A stretch of 64,000 nucleotides of DNA, taken from assembly GCF_009363715.1 (NCBI RefSeq), contig NZ_CP045404.1, forward strand, positions 1,518,001 to 1,582,000, given 5' to 3'. This document shows positions 34,564-45,133 of the stretch, piece by piece (the stretch's first letter is position 1; each line of letters starts with the position of its first letter). The stretch is from Roseovarius sp. THAF9. GTDB lineage: Bacteria; Pseudomonadota; Alphaproteobacteria; Rhodobacterales; Rhodobacteraceae. The notes beneath the pieces are model-generated. The model saw only the letters and a list, made by a program, of their open reading frames with translations. It was not told where the DNA came from and did no database searches. Made by a program: the position numbers and the translations under genes.

Positions 34564-35555
34564 AGTTCGGACCGGTCGCGCTGGCGGAGGCGGCGGGCGC
34601 GATCCTGGCGCATAGCGAGCATTTGCCGGACGGCCGCCTGCGCAAGGGGCAGGTGCTGACCGAGGCGGATGTCGCACGTTTGTGTGCGGCGGGTTTTACC
34701 GAGGTGATCGTCGCCGTTCTGGAGCCGGGCGACCTGCACGAGGACGACGCCGCCGCGCGGCTGGCCGCGGCGGTGCATGACGGTGCGCCGGGCCTGTCGC
34801 CGAGCCGGGCGTTCACGGGGCGGGTGAACCTGGTGGCCGACGGGCCGGGCGTGGTCGAGGTGGACGCGGCAAAGGTCGCGGCGGCCAACATGGTGGATCC
34901 AATGGTGACGCTGGCCACGGTCGCGCCGTGGTTTCAGGCACATCCGGGGGGCATGGTGGCGACGGTCAAGATCATCTCTTACGGTGTGGCGGCAGAGGCG
35001 TTGGACAGGGCGGCCGAGGCCGGGCGGGGCGCGATTGCGCTGCACCGGCCGAAATACGCCACCGCCAGCCTGATCGTCAGCGATACGCCCGACGGGCCCG
35101 GCCTGCGCGGCGCCGAGGCGATCCGCACGCGGCTGGCCAGTCTCGGGATGCGGCTGAGCCAGACATTGAGCTGTCCGCACGAGGTGCCCGCGCTGGCCCG
35201 CGCCATCGCGGCGGCGCATGGCGACGTGGTGCTGATCCTGACCGCGTCGGCCACTTCGGACATGCGCGACACTGGCCCCGAGGCACTGCGCCGGGCGGGG
35301 GGTGAGGTGGAGCGGTTCGGGATCCCGGTCGATCCGGGGAACCTGCTGTTCGTTGGCCGGCTGAAAGAAAGACCCGTGATCGGTTTGCCCAACAGCGCGC
35401 GGTCGCCGGTGTTGCACGGCGCGGACTGGGTGATGTCGCGCGTGGCCTGCGGTGTGCCGGTCGGCCCGGAGGAGTTCGCTGCGATGGGGGTGGGCGGCTT
35501 GCTCAAGGAGATCCCCACGCGGCCCCAGCCCCGGCAGCGCCGCACGACCGGCTAG
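34560..35555 (+). CDS. MoeA-like molybdopterin-binding protein
   Basis: A 331-residue protein with a MoCF/MoeA-type molybdopterin-binding domain: FGPVALAEAAGAILAHSEHLPDG at the start, KGQVLTEADVARLCAAGFTEVIVA (MoeA-like), then VKIISYGVAAEALDRAAE, HGDVVLILTASATSDMRDTGPEALRRAGG and RLKERPVIGLPNSARSPVLHGADWVM. In many relatives this region is joined to a MobA-like nucleotidyltransferase that makes the cytosine dinucleotide cofactor; here the nucleotidyltransferase is absent. It probably takes part in cofactor handling for the CoxL subunit. Its ATG overlaps the xdhC stop (ATGA). Confidence 0.85.
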   Translation: MKFGPVALAEAAGAILAHSEHLPDGRLRKGQVLTEADVARLCAAGFTEVIVAVLEPGDLHEDDAAARLAAAVHDGAPGLSPSRAFTGRVNLVADGPGVVEVDAAKVAAANMVDPMVTLATVAPWFQAHPGGMVATVKIISYGVAAEALDRAAEAGRGAIALHRPKYATASLIVSDTPDGPGLRGAEAIRTRLASLGMRLSQTLSCPHEVPALARAIAAAHGDVVLILTASATSDMRDTGPEALRRAGGEVERFGIPVDPGNLLFVGRLKERPVIGLPNSARSPVLHGADWVMSRVACGVPVGPEEFAAMGVGGLLKEIPTRPQPRQRRTTG

Positions 35556-35775
35556 GGCCGGCGCGGCTGCCTGCCGATGCGTGGGACGGTTCGGGACGAT
35601 GAGCGAAAACCTCAACAGTGCGCCTCTGACACCCAGGACGCTGCAGGCTGAGATCGGCGCAGCACCGGCAACCGATACAAAGGCATGGGGTCCTGCGGCA
35701 GAAAGTGCCTTCTCAACTAAGGATCGGCGTGTTTAACTCCAACCAGCCAATTAGAAAAGCCAATGGGAGGAGCCG

Positions 35776-36261
35776 ATGGCACAGGTCAAGATGACCGTGA
35801 ACGGCAAGCCTGCGTCCGGCGAGGTTGAAGGACGCACGCTACTTGTCGATTTTATACGTGACGAGCTGGGCCTGACGGGCACGCATGTGGGCTGTGACAC
35901 CAGCCAGTGCGGCGCCTGCGTGGTGCATGTGGACGGCAAGGCGGTGAAGGCCTGCTCGATGTTCGCGGCCGAGGCCGAGGGCACGGAGGTGACCACGATC
36001 GAGGGGATGGCGGCGGAGGACGGCACCATGACCCCGGTCCAGCAGGCATTCCAGGAGTTCCACGGGTTGCAATGCGGGTTCTGCACGCCGGGCATGGTGA
36101 TGTCGGCGGAAGCCCTGCTGAAGGACAACCCGAGCCCGACCGAGGCGGAGGTGCGCGAGTACCTGAAGGGCAATATCTGCCGCTGCACCGGGTATCACAA
36201 CATCGTCAAGGCGATCCTCGCCGCGGCGGGACAAGACGTCAGCAACATCGCGGCCGAGTAA
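35776..36261 (+). CDS. coxS: Form II CO dehydrogenase-like small subunit (2Fe-2S)
   Basis: The 161-residue iron-sulfur subunit of a molybdenum hydroxylase. The plant-type cluster ligands are C40, C45, C48 and C60 ([10 protein letters not shown] and KAC), and the second cluster uses C100, C103, C135 and C137 (CGFCTPG and NICRCTG). The subunit passes electrons from the Mo site in CoxL to FAD in CoxM. GGGAGGAG precedes the ATG. Gene order S-L-M differs from the M-S-L order of form I enzymes. Confidence 0.95.
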   Translation: MAQVKMTVNGKPASGEVEGRTLLVDFIRDELGLTGTHVGCDTSQCGACVVHVDGKAVKACSMFAAEAEGTEVTTIEGMAAEDGTMTPVQQAFQEFHGLQCGFCTPGMVMSAEALLKDNPSPTEAEVREYLKGNICRCTGYHNIVKAILAAAGQDVSNIAAE

Positions 36262-36273
36262 GGCGTAGGGTGC

Positions 36274-36287
36274 GTGCGTGCACGCAC
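36274..36287. repeat. Palindrome between coxS and coxL
   Basis: GTGCGTG plus its complement CACGCAC, perfect over 14 bp, preceded by GTAGG. GTAGGGTGCGTGC-type inverted repeats are a widespread short bacterial repeat. In the mRNA it would form a small hairpin 23 bases before the coxL start. Confidence 0.65.
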
Positions 36288-36309
36288 TGTTTTCAGGGAG
36301 GATAAATAC

Positions 36310-38673
<2,364 letters not shown>

Positions 38674-38684
38674 GGAGAGAGACG

Positions 38685-39473
38685 ATGTACGCATTCGAAA
38701 TCGAACGCCCGAGCACCGTGGCCGACGCGGTGGCGCTGCTCAAACAAAGCGACGAGAACCAGGCGCTGGGGGGCGGGCAGACCCTGATCCCCACGCTGAA
38801 GCAACGCCTGGCCGCGCCCGAGGTGCTGGTTTGCCTGAGCGGGATCGACGAGATCAAGGGCGTCTGCACCGATGATGACGGCCGCATCTGCATTGGCGGG
38901 GGCACGACCCACGGCGATGTGGCGGCGGGATCGGGGGCTTATCCGGCGCTGGTCTGGATGGCCGAGAATATCGGCGACCCGGCGGTGCGCAACCGTGGCA
39001 CCATCGGCGGAAGCCTGGCCAACAACGACCCGTCGGCGTGCTATCCGGCGGCGGTGCTGGCGTCGGGCGCGACGGTGGTGACCAACGAGCGCGAGATCGC
39101 GGCTGATGATTTCTTCGAGGGCATGTTCGCGACCGTGCTGAATGAGGGCGAAATCATCACCGAGGTGAAATTCCCGGTGCCGGAAAAGGCCAACTACCAG
39201 AAGTTCGAACAGCCCGCGTCGCGCTTTGCGTTGGTCGGCGTCTTCGTGGCCAAGTTCGCCGACGGTGTGCGCGTGGCCGTCACCGGCGCATCCGAAGAGG
39301 GCGTGTTCCGCTGGACGGAAGCCGAAGAGGCGCTGAGCGGCAATTTCTCGGCCTCGGCGCTGGACGGTCTTTCAGTGCCGGCGGACGGGATGATTTCGGA
39401 CTTGCACGGCTCGGGGGCGTACCGCGCGCATCTGGTGGCGGTGATGACCCGCCGGGCGGTCGAGGCGGCCTGA
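38685..39473 (+). CDS. coxM: Form II CO dehydrogenase-like medium subunit (FAD)
   Basis: The 262-residue flavoprotein subunit. FAD-binding motifs GGGQTLIP (29-36) and the T-I-G-G-S motif in RGTIGGSLANNDPSACYPAA fit the family, and KQRLAAPEVLV is typical for Rhodobacterales form II CoxM. It accepts electrons from CoxS and passes them to the respiratory chain. It starts 11 bp behind coxL with GGAGAGA upstream and ends the S-L-M operon at a hairpin. Confidence 0.95.
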   Translation: MYAFEIERPSTVADAVALLKQSDENQALGGGQTLIPTLKQRLAAPEVLVCLSGIDEIKGVCTDDDGRICIGGGTTHGDVAAGSGAYPALVWMAENIGDPAVRNRGTIGGSLANNDPSACYPAAVLASGATVVTNEREIAADDFFEGMFATVLNEGEIITEVKFPVPEKANYQKFEQPASRFALVGVFVAKFADGVRVAVTGASEEGVFRWTEAEEALSGNFSASALDGLSVPADGMISDLHGSGAYRAHLVAVMTRRAVEAA

Positions 39474-39497
39474 CCCCAGGGCGCGCCAGGACTCGGG

Positions 39498-39523
39498 AAA
39501 CCCGGCCCTTGGAGGCCGGGTTT
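39498..39523 (+). terminator. Hairpin terminator behind coxM
   Basis: Perfect stem AAACCCGGCC / GGCCGGGTTT with loop CTTGGA, 24 bp behind the coxM stop; the trailing T run is part of the stem, as in bidirectional terminators. Confidence 0.75.
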
Positions 39524-39538
39524 CGCCTTGAGCTGCCC

Positions 39539-39554
39539 ATTTCTTGCAAGAAAT
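39539..39554. repeat. Perfect 16-bp palindrome
   Basis: ATTTCTTGCAAGAAAT, 15 bp behind the coxM terminator; a shorter member of the palindrome class at 6028, 14163 and 33510. Confidence 0.8.
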
Positions 39555-39789
39555 CGGTCAGCGCGTTGATCATGACGCAACGCTTACGAGGCTTGCAGCG
39601 CGGGGCGGCCCGCCTTGTGGATAAGTGTCACATCCCCGTCACGGAATCGCGCTACGCAAATCGCAAGATGTACCGCCATATCCGGCACTTGCCAGAGGCG
39701 AAACACGATATATAGTGAACGCAGTCAAGGGGCGGCTGTCACGCCCCGAACCAGAGCATGAGGCGATACGAGCGGGGGTAAGTAAGGTC
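39555..39789. other. Non-coding stretch before the HNH gene
   Basis: Together with the terminator and palindrome this makes 316 bp without a gene. It holds an AT-richer part (ACGATATATAGTGAA at 39704-39718), which could contain the promoter of the HNH gene, and a hairpin GGGGCG-GCTGTCA-CGCCCC (39730-39748). An open frame from 39625 runs into the HNH gene but has no start signal. Confidence 0.45.
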
Positions 39790-40374
39790 ATGGATGCAGA
39801 TTTCAGAACGGAATTCGTAAGGGCGCCCTCGGCGCTGAAACATCATCCGGCGCTGGTTCTGAACGCCGACTATCGCCCACTGTCCTATTACCCCTTGTCG
39901 TTGTGGCCCTGGCAGGATGCCGTGAAGGCCGTGTTCCTTGACCGGGTCGACATCGTGGCCGAGTACGAAGACACGGTGCGAAGTCCTTCGACCGAGATCA
40001 GGATACCCTCGGTCATCGTTCTGAAAGATTACGTCAAACCTCAAAAGCGCGTGGCCTTCACGCGCTTTAATTTGTTTCTGAGGGATGAATTCCAGTGTCA
40101 GTACTGCGGAGCGAAGGGGGATCTGACATTTGACCACGTAGTTCCGCGCGCCAAGGGCGGGATCACTTCCTGGGAAAACGTCGTGGCGGCCTGTTCGCCT
40201 TGCAATCTGCGCAAGGGCTCCAGAAGCCTGCGGCGCTCGGGGCTGAACCTGCGCAAGCCGCCGCGCGCGCCGGCGGCGGAACAGCTGCGTAACCTTGGCC
40301 GCAAGTTCCCGCCCAATCACCTGCATGAAAGCTGGATCGACTTCCTTTACTGGGATGCCGAGTTGGAAGCCTAG
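39790..40374 (+). CDS. HNH endonuclease
   Basis: A 194-residue HNH nuclease-family protein. The core is QCQYCG (C103, C106), DHVVPRAKGG (H116), WENVVAACSPCN (N130, C135, C138); the four cysteines bind a structural zinc and the DH/N/CN residues form the nuclease site. The N-terminal part PALVLNADYRPLSYYPLSLWPWQDAVKAVFL is typical of the large chromosomal HNH family found in many bacteria, not linked to a phage or restriction system here. Target unknown. TAAGG lies five bases before ATG 39790. Confidence 0.93.
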   Translation: MDADFRTEFVRAPSALKHHPALVLNADYRPLSYYPLSLWPWQDAVKAVFLDRVDIVAEYEDTVRSPSTEIRIPSVIVLKDYVKPQKRVAFTRFNLFLRDEFQCQYCGAKGDLTFDHVVPRAKGGITSWENVVAACSPCNLRKGSRSLRRSGLNLRKPPRAPAAEQLRNLGRKFPPNHLHESWIDFLYWDAELEA

Positions 40375-40447
40375 GGTAATCATCTAAAAGATTGACCTGA
40401 AAGCGATCTGCGTGTTGGCTTTGCCGGGTGACACCGGGGAGGGGCAC

Positions 40448-41206
40448 ATGCGTCTTGGGATTTATCAATGCGATGCGGGTGGTCTGTCGACCAGTGCGCG
40501 GCTGCGCGCGCTGGAGTTGCGGCTGGCGGAGCGCGAGGCCGACCTGATGGTCTGTCCGGAGTTGTTCCTGTCGGGCTACATGGGGGCCGATCACGCGGCG
40601 CTGGCCGAACCCGCGACGGGACCGTTCTTTCAGGATGTGGCCGAGATGGCGAAGCGGCACGAGACCGCCGTCTGCTATGGATATCCCGAGGCGGCGGACG
40701 GCGTGGTTTACAATGCCGCGCGGCTGGTGGGCGCGGATGGCGCGGCGCTGGCCAATCACCGCAAGCGGTTGCCGTCGCCGGGAAGTTTCGAGGAAGAGAC
40801 ATTTGCCAACGGGGACAACCTGACGCTGGTCGATCACGGCGGAATGCGCATCGCGATCATCATCTGCTACGAGGTCGAACTGCCCGAAAGCCTGCGCAAG
40901 GCCGCGCTGCACGGGGCCGAGCTGGCGCTGGTGCCCACGGCGCTTGTCGATCAGTGGGGCGTGGTGGCCGAGAAACTGGTGCCGACGCGGGCCTTCGAGA
41001 ACGGGTTGTGGTTGGCCTATGCCAACCATGCGGGCGAGGAGGGCGGCGCGCGCTACCTCGGCGGCAGCCGGATCGTGGCGCCGGACGGGGTGGAGGAGGC
41101 GGTGGCCGGGACAGAGGAGACCGTGATTGCCGCCAATGTCGACCCCGCGCGTGTGGTGGCGGCGCGGAACCGGCTGCCGTACTTGCGCGATGCGGTCAAA
41201 CTGTGA
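40448..41206 (+). CDS. Nitrilase-family carbon-nitrogen hydrolase
   Basis: A 252-residue C-N hydrolase with the triad E38 (CPELFLSGY), K106 (NHRKRLPS) and C140 (IIICYEVELPE). The family covers amidases, carbamoylases and nitrilases; the FLSGY and CYEVELPE context fits an aliphatic amidase or N-carbamoyl hydrolase branch, substrate unknown. It is followed ten bases later by an M24-fold hydrolase gene, so both may degrade one nitrogenous compound. GGAGGGGC precedes the ATG at 40448. Confidence 0.9.
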   Translation: MRLGIYQCDAGGLSTSARLRALELRLAEREADLMVCPELFLSGYMGADHAALAEPATGPFFQDVAEMAKRHETAVCYGYPEAADGVVYNAARLVGADGAALANHRKRLPSPGSFEEETFANGDNLTLVDHGGMRIAIIICYEVELPESLRKAALHGAELALVPTALVDQWGVVAEKLVPTRAFENGLWLAYANHAGEEGGARYLGGSRIVAPDGVEEAVAGTEETVIAANVDPARVVAARNRLPYLRDAVKL

Positions 41207-41216
41207 GGGTGCTGAC

Positions 41217-42368
41217 ATGACCGGGCCTGCATTCGACGATGGTGAATTGGCGGGTCGCGTGGCGCGGTCCTGTGCGCTTCTGAAAGCGGAGGGGCTGGAC
41301 GGGCTGCTGATCTCGGTGCCCGAGAGCATCTACTGGCTGACCGGCCTTGATCATTGGGGATTCTTTGCCGCGCATGTTCTGGTGCTGAACGCGGATGGCG
41401 AGATGGCGCTGGTCTGCCGCGCGATGGAGGGGATCACGGTCGCCAACCAGGTGCGGAACGCGCGGTTCTATGGTCATGCGGATCACGAGGAGCTGTCGGA
41501 TCACGTGCTGCGGGCGATGGCCGATCTGGGCCTCAAGGGCGGACGCGTCGGGATCGAGAAGCGCAGCCTGTTCCTGACGCCGCGCCATGCGGAACGGATT
41601 ATGCAGGGGGAGGCGGACTGGAGCGAGGGCTCGGGCCTGATCGACGATCTGCGGCTGGTGAAATCGCCGGTCGAGATGGCCTATACCCGCAAGGCGGCGC
41701 GGGCGGCGGACCTTGGCACGTTGGCCGCGATCGAAGCGGTACGCGATGGGGCCAGCGATTACGAGGTGGCCGCCGAGTATCATCGCGCGGCGATCCTGGC
41801 GGAGAGTGAATATCCCGGGTTTGGGCCGTTCTTTCGCCCCACGTCACGGCTGGGGGAGGAGCACACGACATGGCGCGGCGATGTGTTTCGCACCGGCGAC
41901 GCGGTCTTCATGGAAACCTGCGGCGCCTATCGCAAATACCAGGCGCCGATGGGGCGGTTGGTCTATGTCGGCGCGGCGCCGGAGGGCGTGGAGCGGTCTG
42001 TCGAGTTGGCCGTTGATGGCATGAAGGCGATCTGTGCCGCGCTGAAACCCGGTGCTGCGGCGGGCGACGCCTATGCCGCGTGGCGCGAGGTGGCGGCGGG
42101 TGCAGGGCTGGCCGACTATAACCGGCATCACTGCGGCTACCTGGTGGGGATCGGCTTCCCGCCCAGTTGGACGGGCGGGTCGATGGTGACCAGCCTCTTT
42201 CCCGGCTCGGAGCGCAAGCTGGAGGTCGGCATGGTCTTTCACGCCCATTCCTGGTTCACCAACACGGATGTGGTGGACTACTTCATTTCCAACACGGTGA
42301 TGCTGACAGAGACTGGCGCAGAGGTTCTGACCGACCAGACGCCGGAGACTTTGATCGTGAAGGGCTAG
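41217..42368 (+). CDS. M24-fold peptidase-like protein, DoeA-like
   Basis: A 383-residue Xaa-Pro-peptidase/creatinase-fold protein. The N-terminal creatinase domain (RVARSCALLKAEGLDGLLIS, IYWLTGLD) is followed by the pita-bread domain. The five classic metal ligands (D, D, H, E, E) are mostly replaced: FMETCGAYRKYQAPMGRL has no Asp pair; histidines in NRHHCGYLVGIGFPPSW and VFHAHSW remain. This pattern, including GxxFPPxW, is that of ectoine hydrolase DoeA and metal-free creatinase rather than active aminopeptidases. No ectoine genes are adjacent, so the substrate stays open; coupling with the nitrilase suggests small amide or N-acyl compounds. Confidence 0.8.
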   Translation: MTGPAFDDGELAGRVARSCALLKAEGLDGLLISVPESIYWLTGLDHWGFFAAHVLVLNADGEMALVCRAMEGITVANQVRNARFYGHADHEELSDHVLRAMADLGLKGGRVGIEKRSLFLTPRHAERIMQGEADWSEGSGLIDDLRLVKSPVEMAYTRKAARAADLGTLAAIEAVRDGASDYEVAAEYHRAAILAESEYPGFGPFFRPTSRLGEEHTTWRGDVFRTGDAVFMETCGAYRKYQAPMGRLVYVGAAPEGVERSVELAVDGMKAICAALKPGAAAGDAYAAWREVAAGAGLADYNRHHCGYLVGIGFPPSWTGGSMVTSLFPGSERKLEVGMVFHAHSWFTNTDVVDYFISNTVMLTETGAEVLTDQTPETLIVKG

Positions 42369-42387
42369 GCCGGGGTTGCCCCCGGCC
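42368..42387. terminator. Hairpin between convergent genes
   Basis: GGCCGGGG-TTGC-CCCCGGCC starts on the last base of the M24-like gene and ends 14 bp before the end of the helicase gene. No T tract follows, so termination is only possible. Confidence 0.5.
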
Positions 42388-42400
42388 CATGCTATGCGCG

Positions 42401-43678
42401 TCAGGCCGCGCGGTTGCGGCGGCGCTGGCGGCGGGGTTTTTGCGCCGAAGAAGGCGCCTGACCTTGGCCGCCCCCCTGGGCGGGCTTGCCGCCACGACGA
42501 CGGTTGGACCCGTTGCCGCGTTTCTTGGGGGCGCGACCGGGTTCGAAAGCGGGCGCTGTGCCGCTGGCCACCGGGACGGTGATCTTCATCACCTTCTCGA
42601 TGTCACGAAGCAGGCCCGCTTCTTCGGGGGCGCAGAGCGAGATGGCCTCGCCTTCGCGGCCCGCCCGCGCGGTGCGGCCGATGCGGTGGACGTAGTTGTC
42701 GGCCACTTCGGGAAGGTCGTAGTTGACCACGTAGGCGACGCCCGGAATGTCGATGCCGCGTGCGGCCACATCCGTGGCGACGAGAATGTTGGTGGTACCG
42801 TCACGGAAGGCTTTGAGCGCGCGGTCGCGCTGTCCCTGGCTTTTGTTGCCGTGGATCGAGGCGGCGTTGAAGCCGTCGGAGACCAGCCCTTTCATCAGCC
42901 GTTCCGCGCCGTGCTTGGTGCGGGAAAAGACGAGGGTCAGGGCGTGCGGATCGTCGGCCAGAAGTTCACGCAGCTTGGCGGACTTGTCGTTCTTGGCAAC
43001 GTGATGCACCGACTGGGTGATCTTGTCGGCGGCCTTGCCGGGGGGCGAGACCTGAACCCGGCGGGGGTTGGTCAGGTAGGCGGCGGAGATCTCTTCCATC
43101 TGCTTGGGCATAGTGGCCGAGAACAGCATGGTCTGGCGCGGGCTGCCCAGATGCGGCGCGATTTTGCGCAGAGCGTGGATGAAGCCCATGTCGAGCATCT
43201 GGTCGGCCTCGTCCAGCACGAGGTGACGCGCGGTCGAAAGGTCCAGCGCGCGGCGCTCCATCAGGTCGATCAGGCGGCCCGGCGTGGCGACGAGGATGTC
43301 GGTGCCGCGCGACAGAAGGCTGATCTGCTTGCCGATGGACTGCCCGCCGACAACGGTGACGACGCGCAGCTTGGTGCCTTTGGTCAGGCCGCGCAGCGAC
43401 TCGGCGATCTGGTTCACCAGTTCGCGCGTCGGGGCGAGGATGAGGGCCTTGACCATCTTGGGGTCCGGCTTGCCCGGTGCATCGAGCAGGTTCTGGATGA
43501 GCGGCAGGCCGAAGGCCAGCGTCTTGCCCGTGCCGGTTTGGGCGAGGCCCATGACATCATGGCCTTCGAGGGCGAGGGGAATGGCCTTGTTCTGGATGGG
43601 CGTCGGTTCGGTCAGGCCGGCGGTCTTGAGAGCGGTGTTGAGTTCGGGCGCGAGGCCCAGCATGTCGAAATCGTACAA
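42401..43678 (-). CDS. rhlE: DEAD-box RNA helicase, RhlE type
   Basis: A 425-residue DEAD-box helicase for RNA remodelling. Motifs in order: Q motif (GLTEPTPIQNKAIPLAL), AQTGTGKT (I), PTRELVNQI (Ia), VATPGRLIDLM (Ib), LDEADQML (II), FSAT (III), LVFSRTKHGAERL (IV), VATDVAARGIDIPGVAYVVNYDLP (V) and HRIGRTARAG (VI). The C-terminal tail is basic and glycine-rich (KKRGNGSNRRRGGK). The start is a TTG at 43678 with AAGGA six bases upstream, giving the usual YDFDMLGL N-terminus; the ATG at 43663 and longer frames to 43966 are less likely. Confidence 0.94.
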   Translation of the reverse strand: MYDFDMLGLAPELNTALKTAGLTEPTPIQNKAIPLALEGHDVMGLAQTGTGKTLAFGLPLIQNLLDAPGKPDPKMVKALILAPTRELVNQIAESLRGLTKGTKLRVVTVVGGQSIGKQISLLSRGTDILVATPGRLIDLMERRALDLSTARHLVLDEADQMLDMGFIHALRKIAPHLGSPRQTMLFSATMPKQMEEISAAYLTNPRRVQVSPPGKAADKITQSVHHVAKNDKSAKLRELLADDPHALTLVFSRTKHGAERLMKGLVSDGFNAASIHGNKSQGQRDRALKAFRDGTTNILVATDVAARGIDIPGVAYVVNYDLPEVADNYVHRIGRTARAGREGEAISLCAPEEAGLLRDIEKVMKITVPVASGTAPAFEPGRAPKKRGNGSNRRRGGKPAQGGGQGQAPSSAQKPRRQRRRNRAA

Positions 43679-44213
43679 GTCGTATCCTTTGCGGGCCACG
43701 CGGTGGAATGCCGGTGACCAAGAGACATGGCCCGCACGGGATGCGCGGGCGCAAGGGTTGCGCGGACACTTTAAGAAGGAGCGGGCGGATCCCGGACCAT
43801 CTGGCGCCGCATCAGAAACCCTGCGTGATGGGGGAACTGGAAATATCAGGCTGGTTGCTGGTTCGGGCGGGTGGCCCGGCTCACGCGCAATCGCAGCGAT
43901 GGGAGCGACATGGCGTGTGGCGGTGTAAGTGTCAAGGGATACAACGGTTTTTAAAGTGTTTTGCATTTGATCTGATACATCAGCGAAATGCGAAACGCGC
44001 TCCTCGAATGAACGTCACGCCGCGTCTCGCGAGAAGCTGTGATCCGGTTTCTTCACGGAACGCTGGAGACAGGACGGCGAGAGGTGATGCACGACCGTCG
44101 CGGCGGCTGGGCATGCGACCCGGTGTCTTGCCGTCCGCCGAAGGGTATCGCCAAAACCGGGGCTGCAGATGGAACGCCGTATGGTCAGAAAACGTTTTTC
44201 TACAGGAGGCGCA
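43679..44213. other. 535-bp gap without a supported gene
   Basis: Two divergent genes leave from this gap, so it should hold promoters. An AT-rich part (43930-43985) has a partial inverted repeat around TTTGCATTT and AAATGCGAAA, a possible regulator site. No open frame here has a ribosome binding site or recognisable product, except the 5' extension of the downstream gene. Confidence 0.45.
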
Positions 44214-44483
44214 ATGACAGACACCTCAAACTTTGAAAAACTTCGCACGCCTGACGGCGGTTGGGTCGGTCCGGAGGAGCTTCACCAAGTGCTGGCCGAG
44301 GAAGGATATTCCGTCGGCACGCGTAAGCAGTATCTGAAGACGTTGCTGACCCGGCTGTCGAAAGCCGAATGCAAGACATCGAAGGCCCGTGAGACGCAGC
44401 AGGCGCTGATGCAGGAGGTGCGTGACATCCTGTCCCAAGAACAAGGGAAAAAGGGGCAAAACCCGATTTCAGACGACGTATAA
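44214..44483 (+). CDS. Hypothetical protein of 89 residues
   Basis: A small soluble protein, no recognised family. It begins MTDTSNFEKLRTPDGGWVGP, then a helical, charged middle part (EELHQVLAEEGYSVGTRKQYLKTLLTRLSKAE) that could be a DNA- or protein-binding helical bundle, and ends polar. ACAGGAGG lies directly before the ATG, a strong ribosome binding site, and a terminator follows the stop, which supports a real gene. Confidence 0.7.
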   Translation: MTDTSNFEKLRTPDGGWVGPEELHQVLAEEGYSVGTRKQYLKTLLTRLSKAECKTSKARETQQALMQEVRDILSQEQGKKGQNPISDDV

Positions 44484-44540
44484 CGTTCTGGAACGATACT
44501 TTCTTGGCGCCGGACTTTGATGATCGATTACGCCAATCAA

Positions 44541-44571
44541 AAAGGCGCCATGGGTGCCCGGGCGCCTTTCC
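44541..44571. terminator. Bidirectional terminator
   Basis: Perfect stem AAAGGCGCC / GGCGCCTTT with an internal ATGGGTGCCCG loop. A and T runs on both flanks allow termination of both the 89-residue protein gene (plus) and the bactofilin gene (minus, ends at 44591). Confidence 0.85.
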
Positions 44572-44590
44572 TTACAGATATGCATCGCGG

Positions 44591-45133
44591 TCAGCTCTTG
44601 GCCGGCTCGTTCGCGGGGGCGGGCGTCGGCGAGGAAGACTGCTGGGCCGGGGCGGATTGTTTCTTGCCGCCGGCATTGAGCGGGTCGTCCTGGCGTTGCA
44701 CCGAGCCTTCGAAATGAGCGCCGGATTCGATGGCGATGGTCTTGTGGATGATGTCGCCTTCGACGCGGGCGGTCGAGGTCAGGCGCACTTTCAGACCACG
44801 CACGCGGCCGACGATGCGGCCATTGATCACGACGTCATCGGCGATGATTTCGCCCTTGATCGTGGCGCTTTCGCCGATGGTCAGCAGGTGGGCGCGAATG
44901 TCGCCCTCGACAGTGCCTTCCACTTGCACGTCGCCGGTGGTCTTGAGGTTGCCGGTGACGTGAAGATCGGGCGACAGGACCGAGGCGGGGGGTTTGGCCT
45001 TGGGGGCCGCGGCCTTGAACTCGCCACTGCTGGGTTTCTCGGCGGTGTCCTTGCGCGGCTCGGCCGGCGCGGCGGGTTTGGCCGCAGAATCTGGCTTCGG
45101 CGCGGGGTCGTTGATTTTGCTCTTAGAAAACAT
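44591..45133 (-). CDS. Bactofilin
   Basis: A 180-residue bactofilin (DUF583), a polymer-forming cytoskeletal protein of the inner membrane face. The beta-helix core (about residues 52-150) reads VLSPDLHVTGNLKTTGDVQVEGTVEGDI, then IKGEIIADDVVINGRIVGRVRG and ARVEGDIIHKTIAIESGAHFEG; it is flanked by Pro/Ala/Lys-rich disordered termini, as normal. Its start overlaps the 3' end of an M23 peptidase gene by 11 bp. Bactofilin and LytM peptidase pairs shape cells in other bacteria (BacA and LmdC in Hyphomonas, CcmA and Csd1 in Helicobacter). Confidence 0.94.
   Translation of the reverse strand: MFSKSKINDPAPKPDSAAKPAAPAEPRKDTAEKPSSGEFKAAAPKAKPPASVLSPDLHVTGNLKTTGDVQVEGTVEGDIRAHLLTIGESATIKGEIIADDVVINGRIVGRVRGLKVRLTSTARVEGDIIHKTIAIESGAHFEGSVQRQDDPLNAGGKKQSAPAQQSSSPTPAPANEPAKS

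Noticed and set aside
35600..35736. 45-codon frame MSENLNSAPLTPRT before coxS
   Set aside because: No convincing ribosome binding site, and third-position GC is well below that of neighbouring genes; kept only as a remote possibility.
43679..44213. RNA gene or further small protein in the helicase upstream gap
   Set aside because: No tRNA-like cloverleaf, no start signals and no conserved motif recognised; only promoter-like AT-rich sequence.
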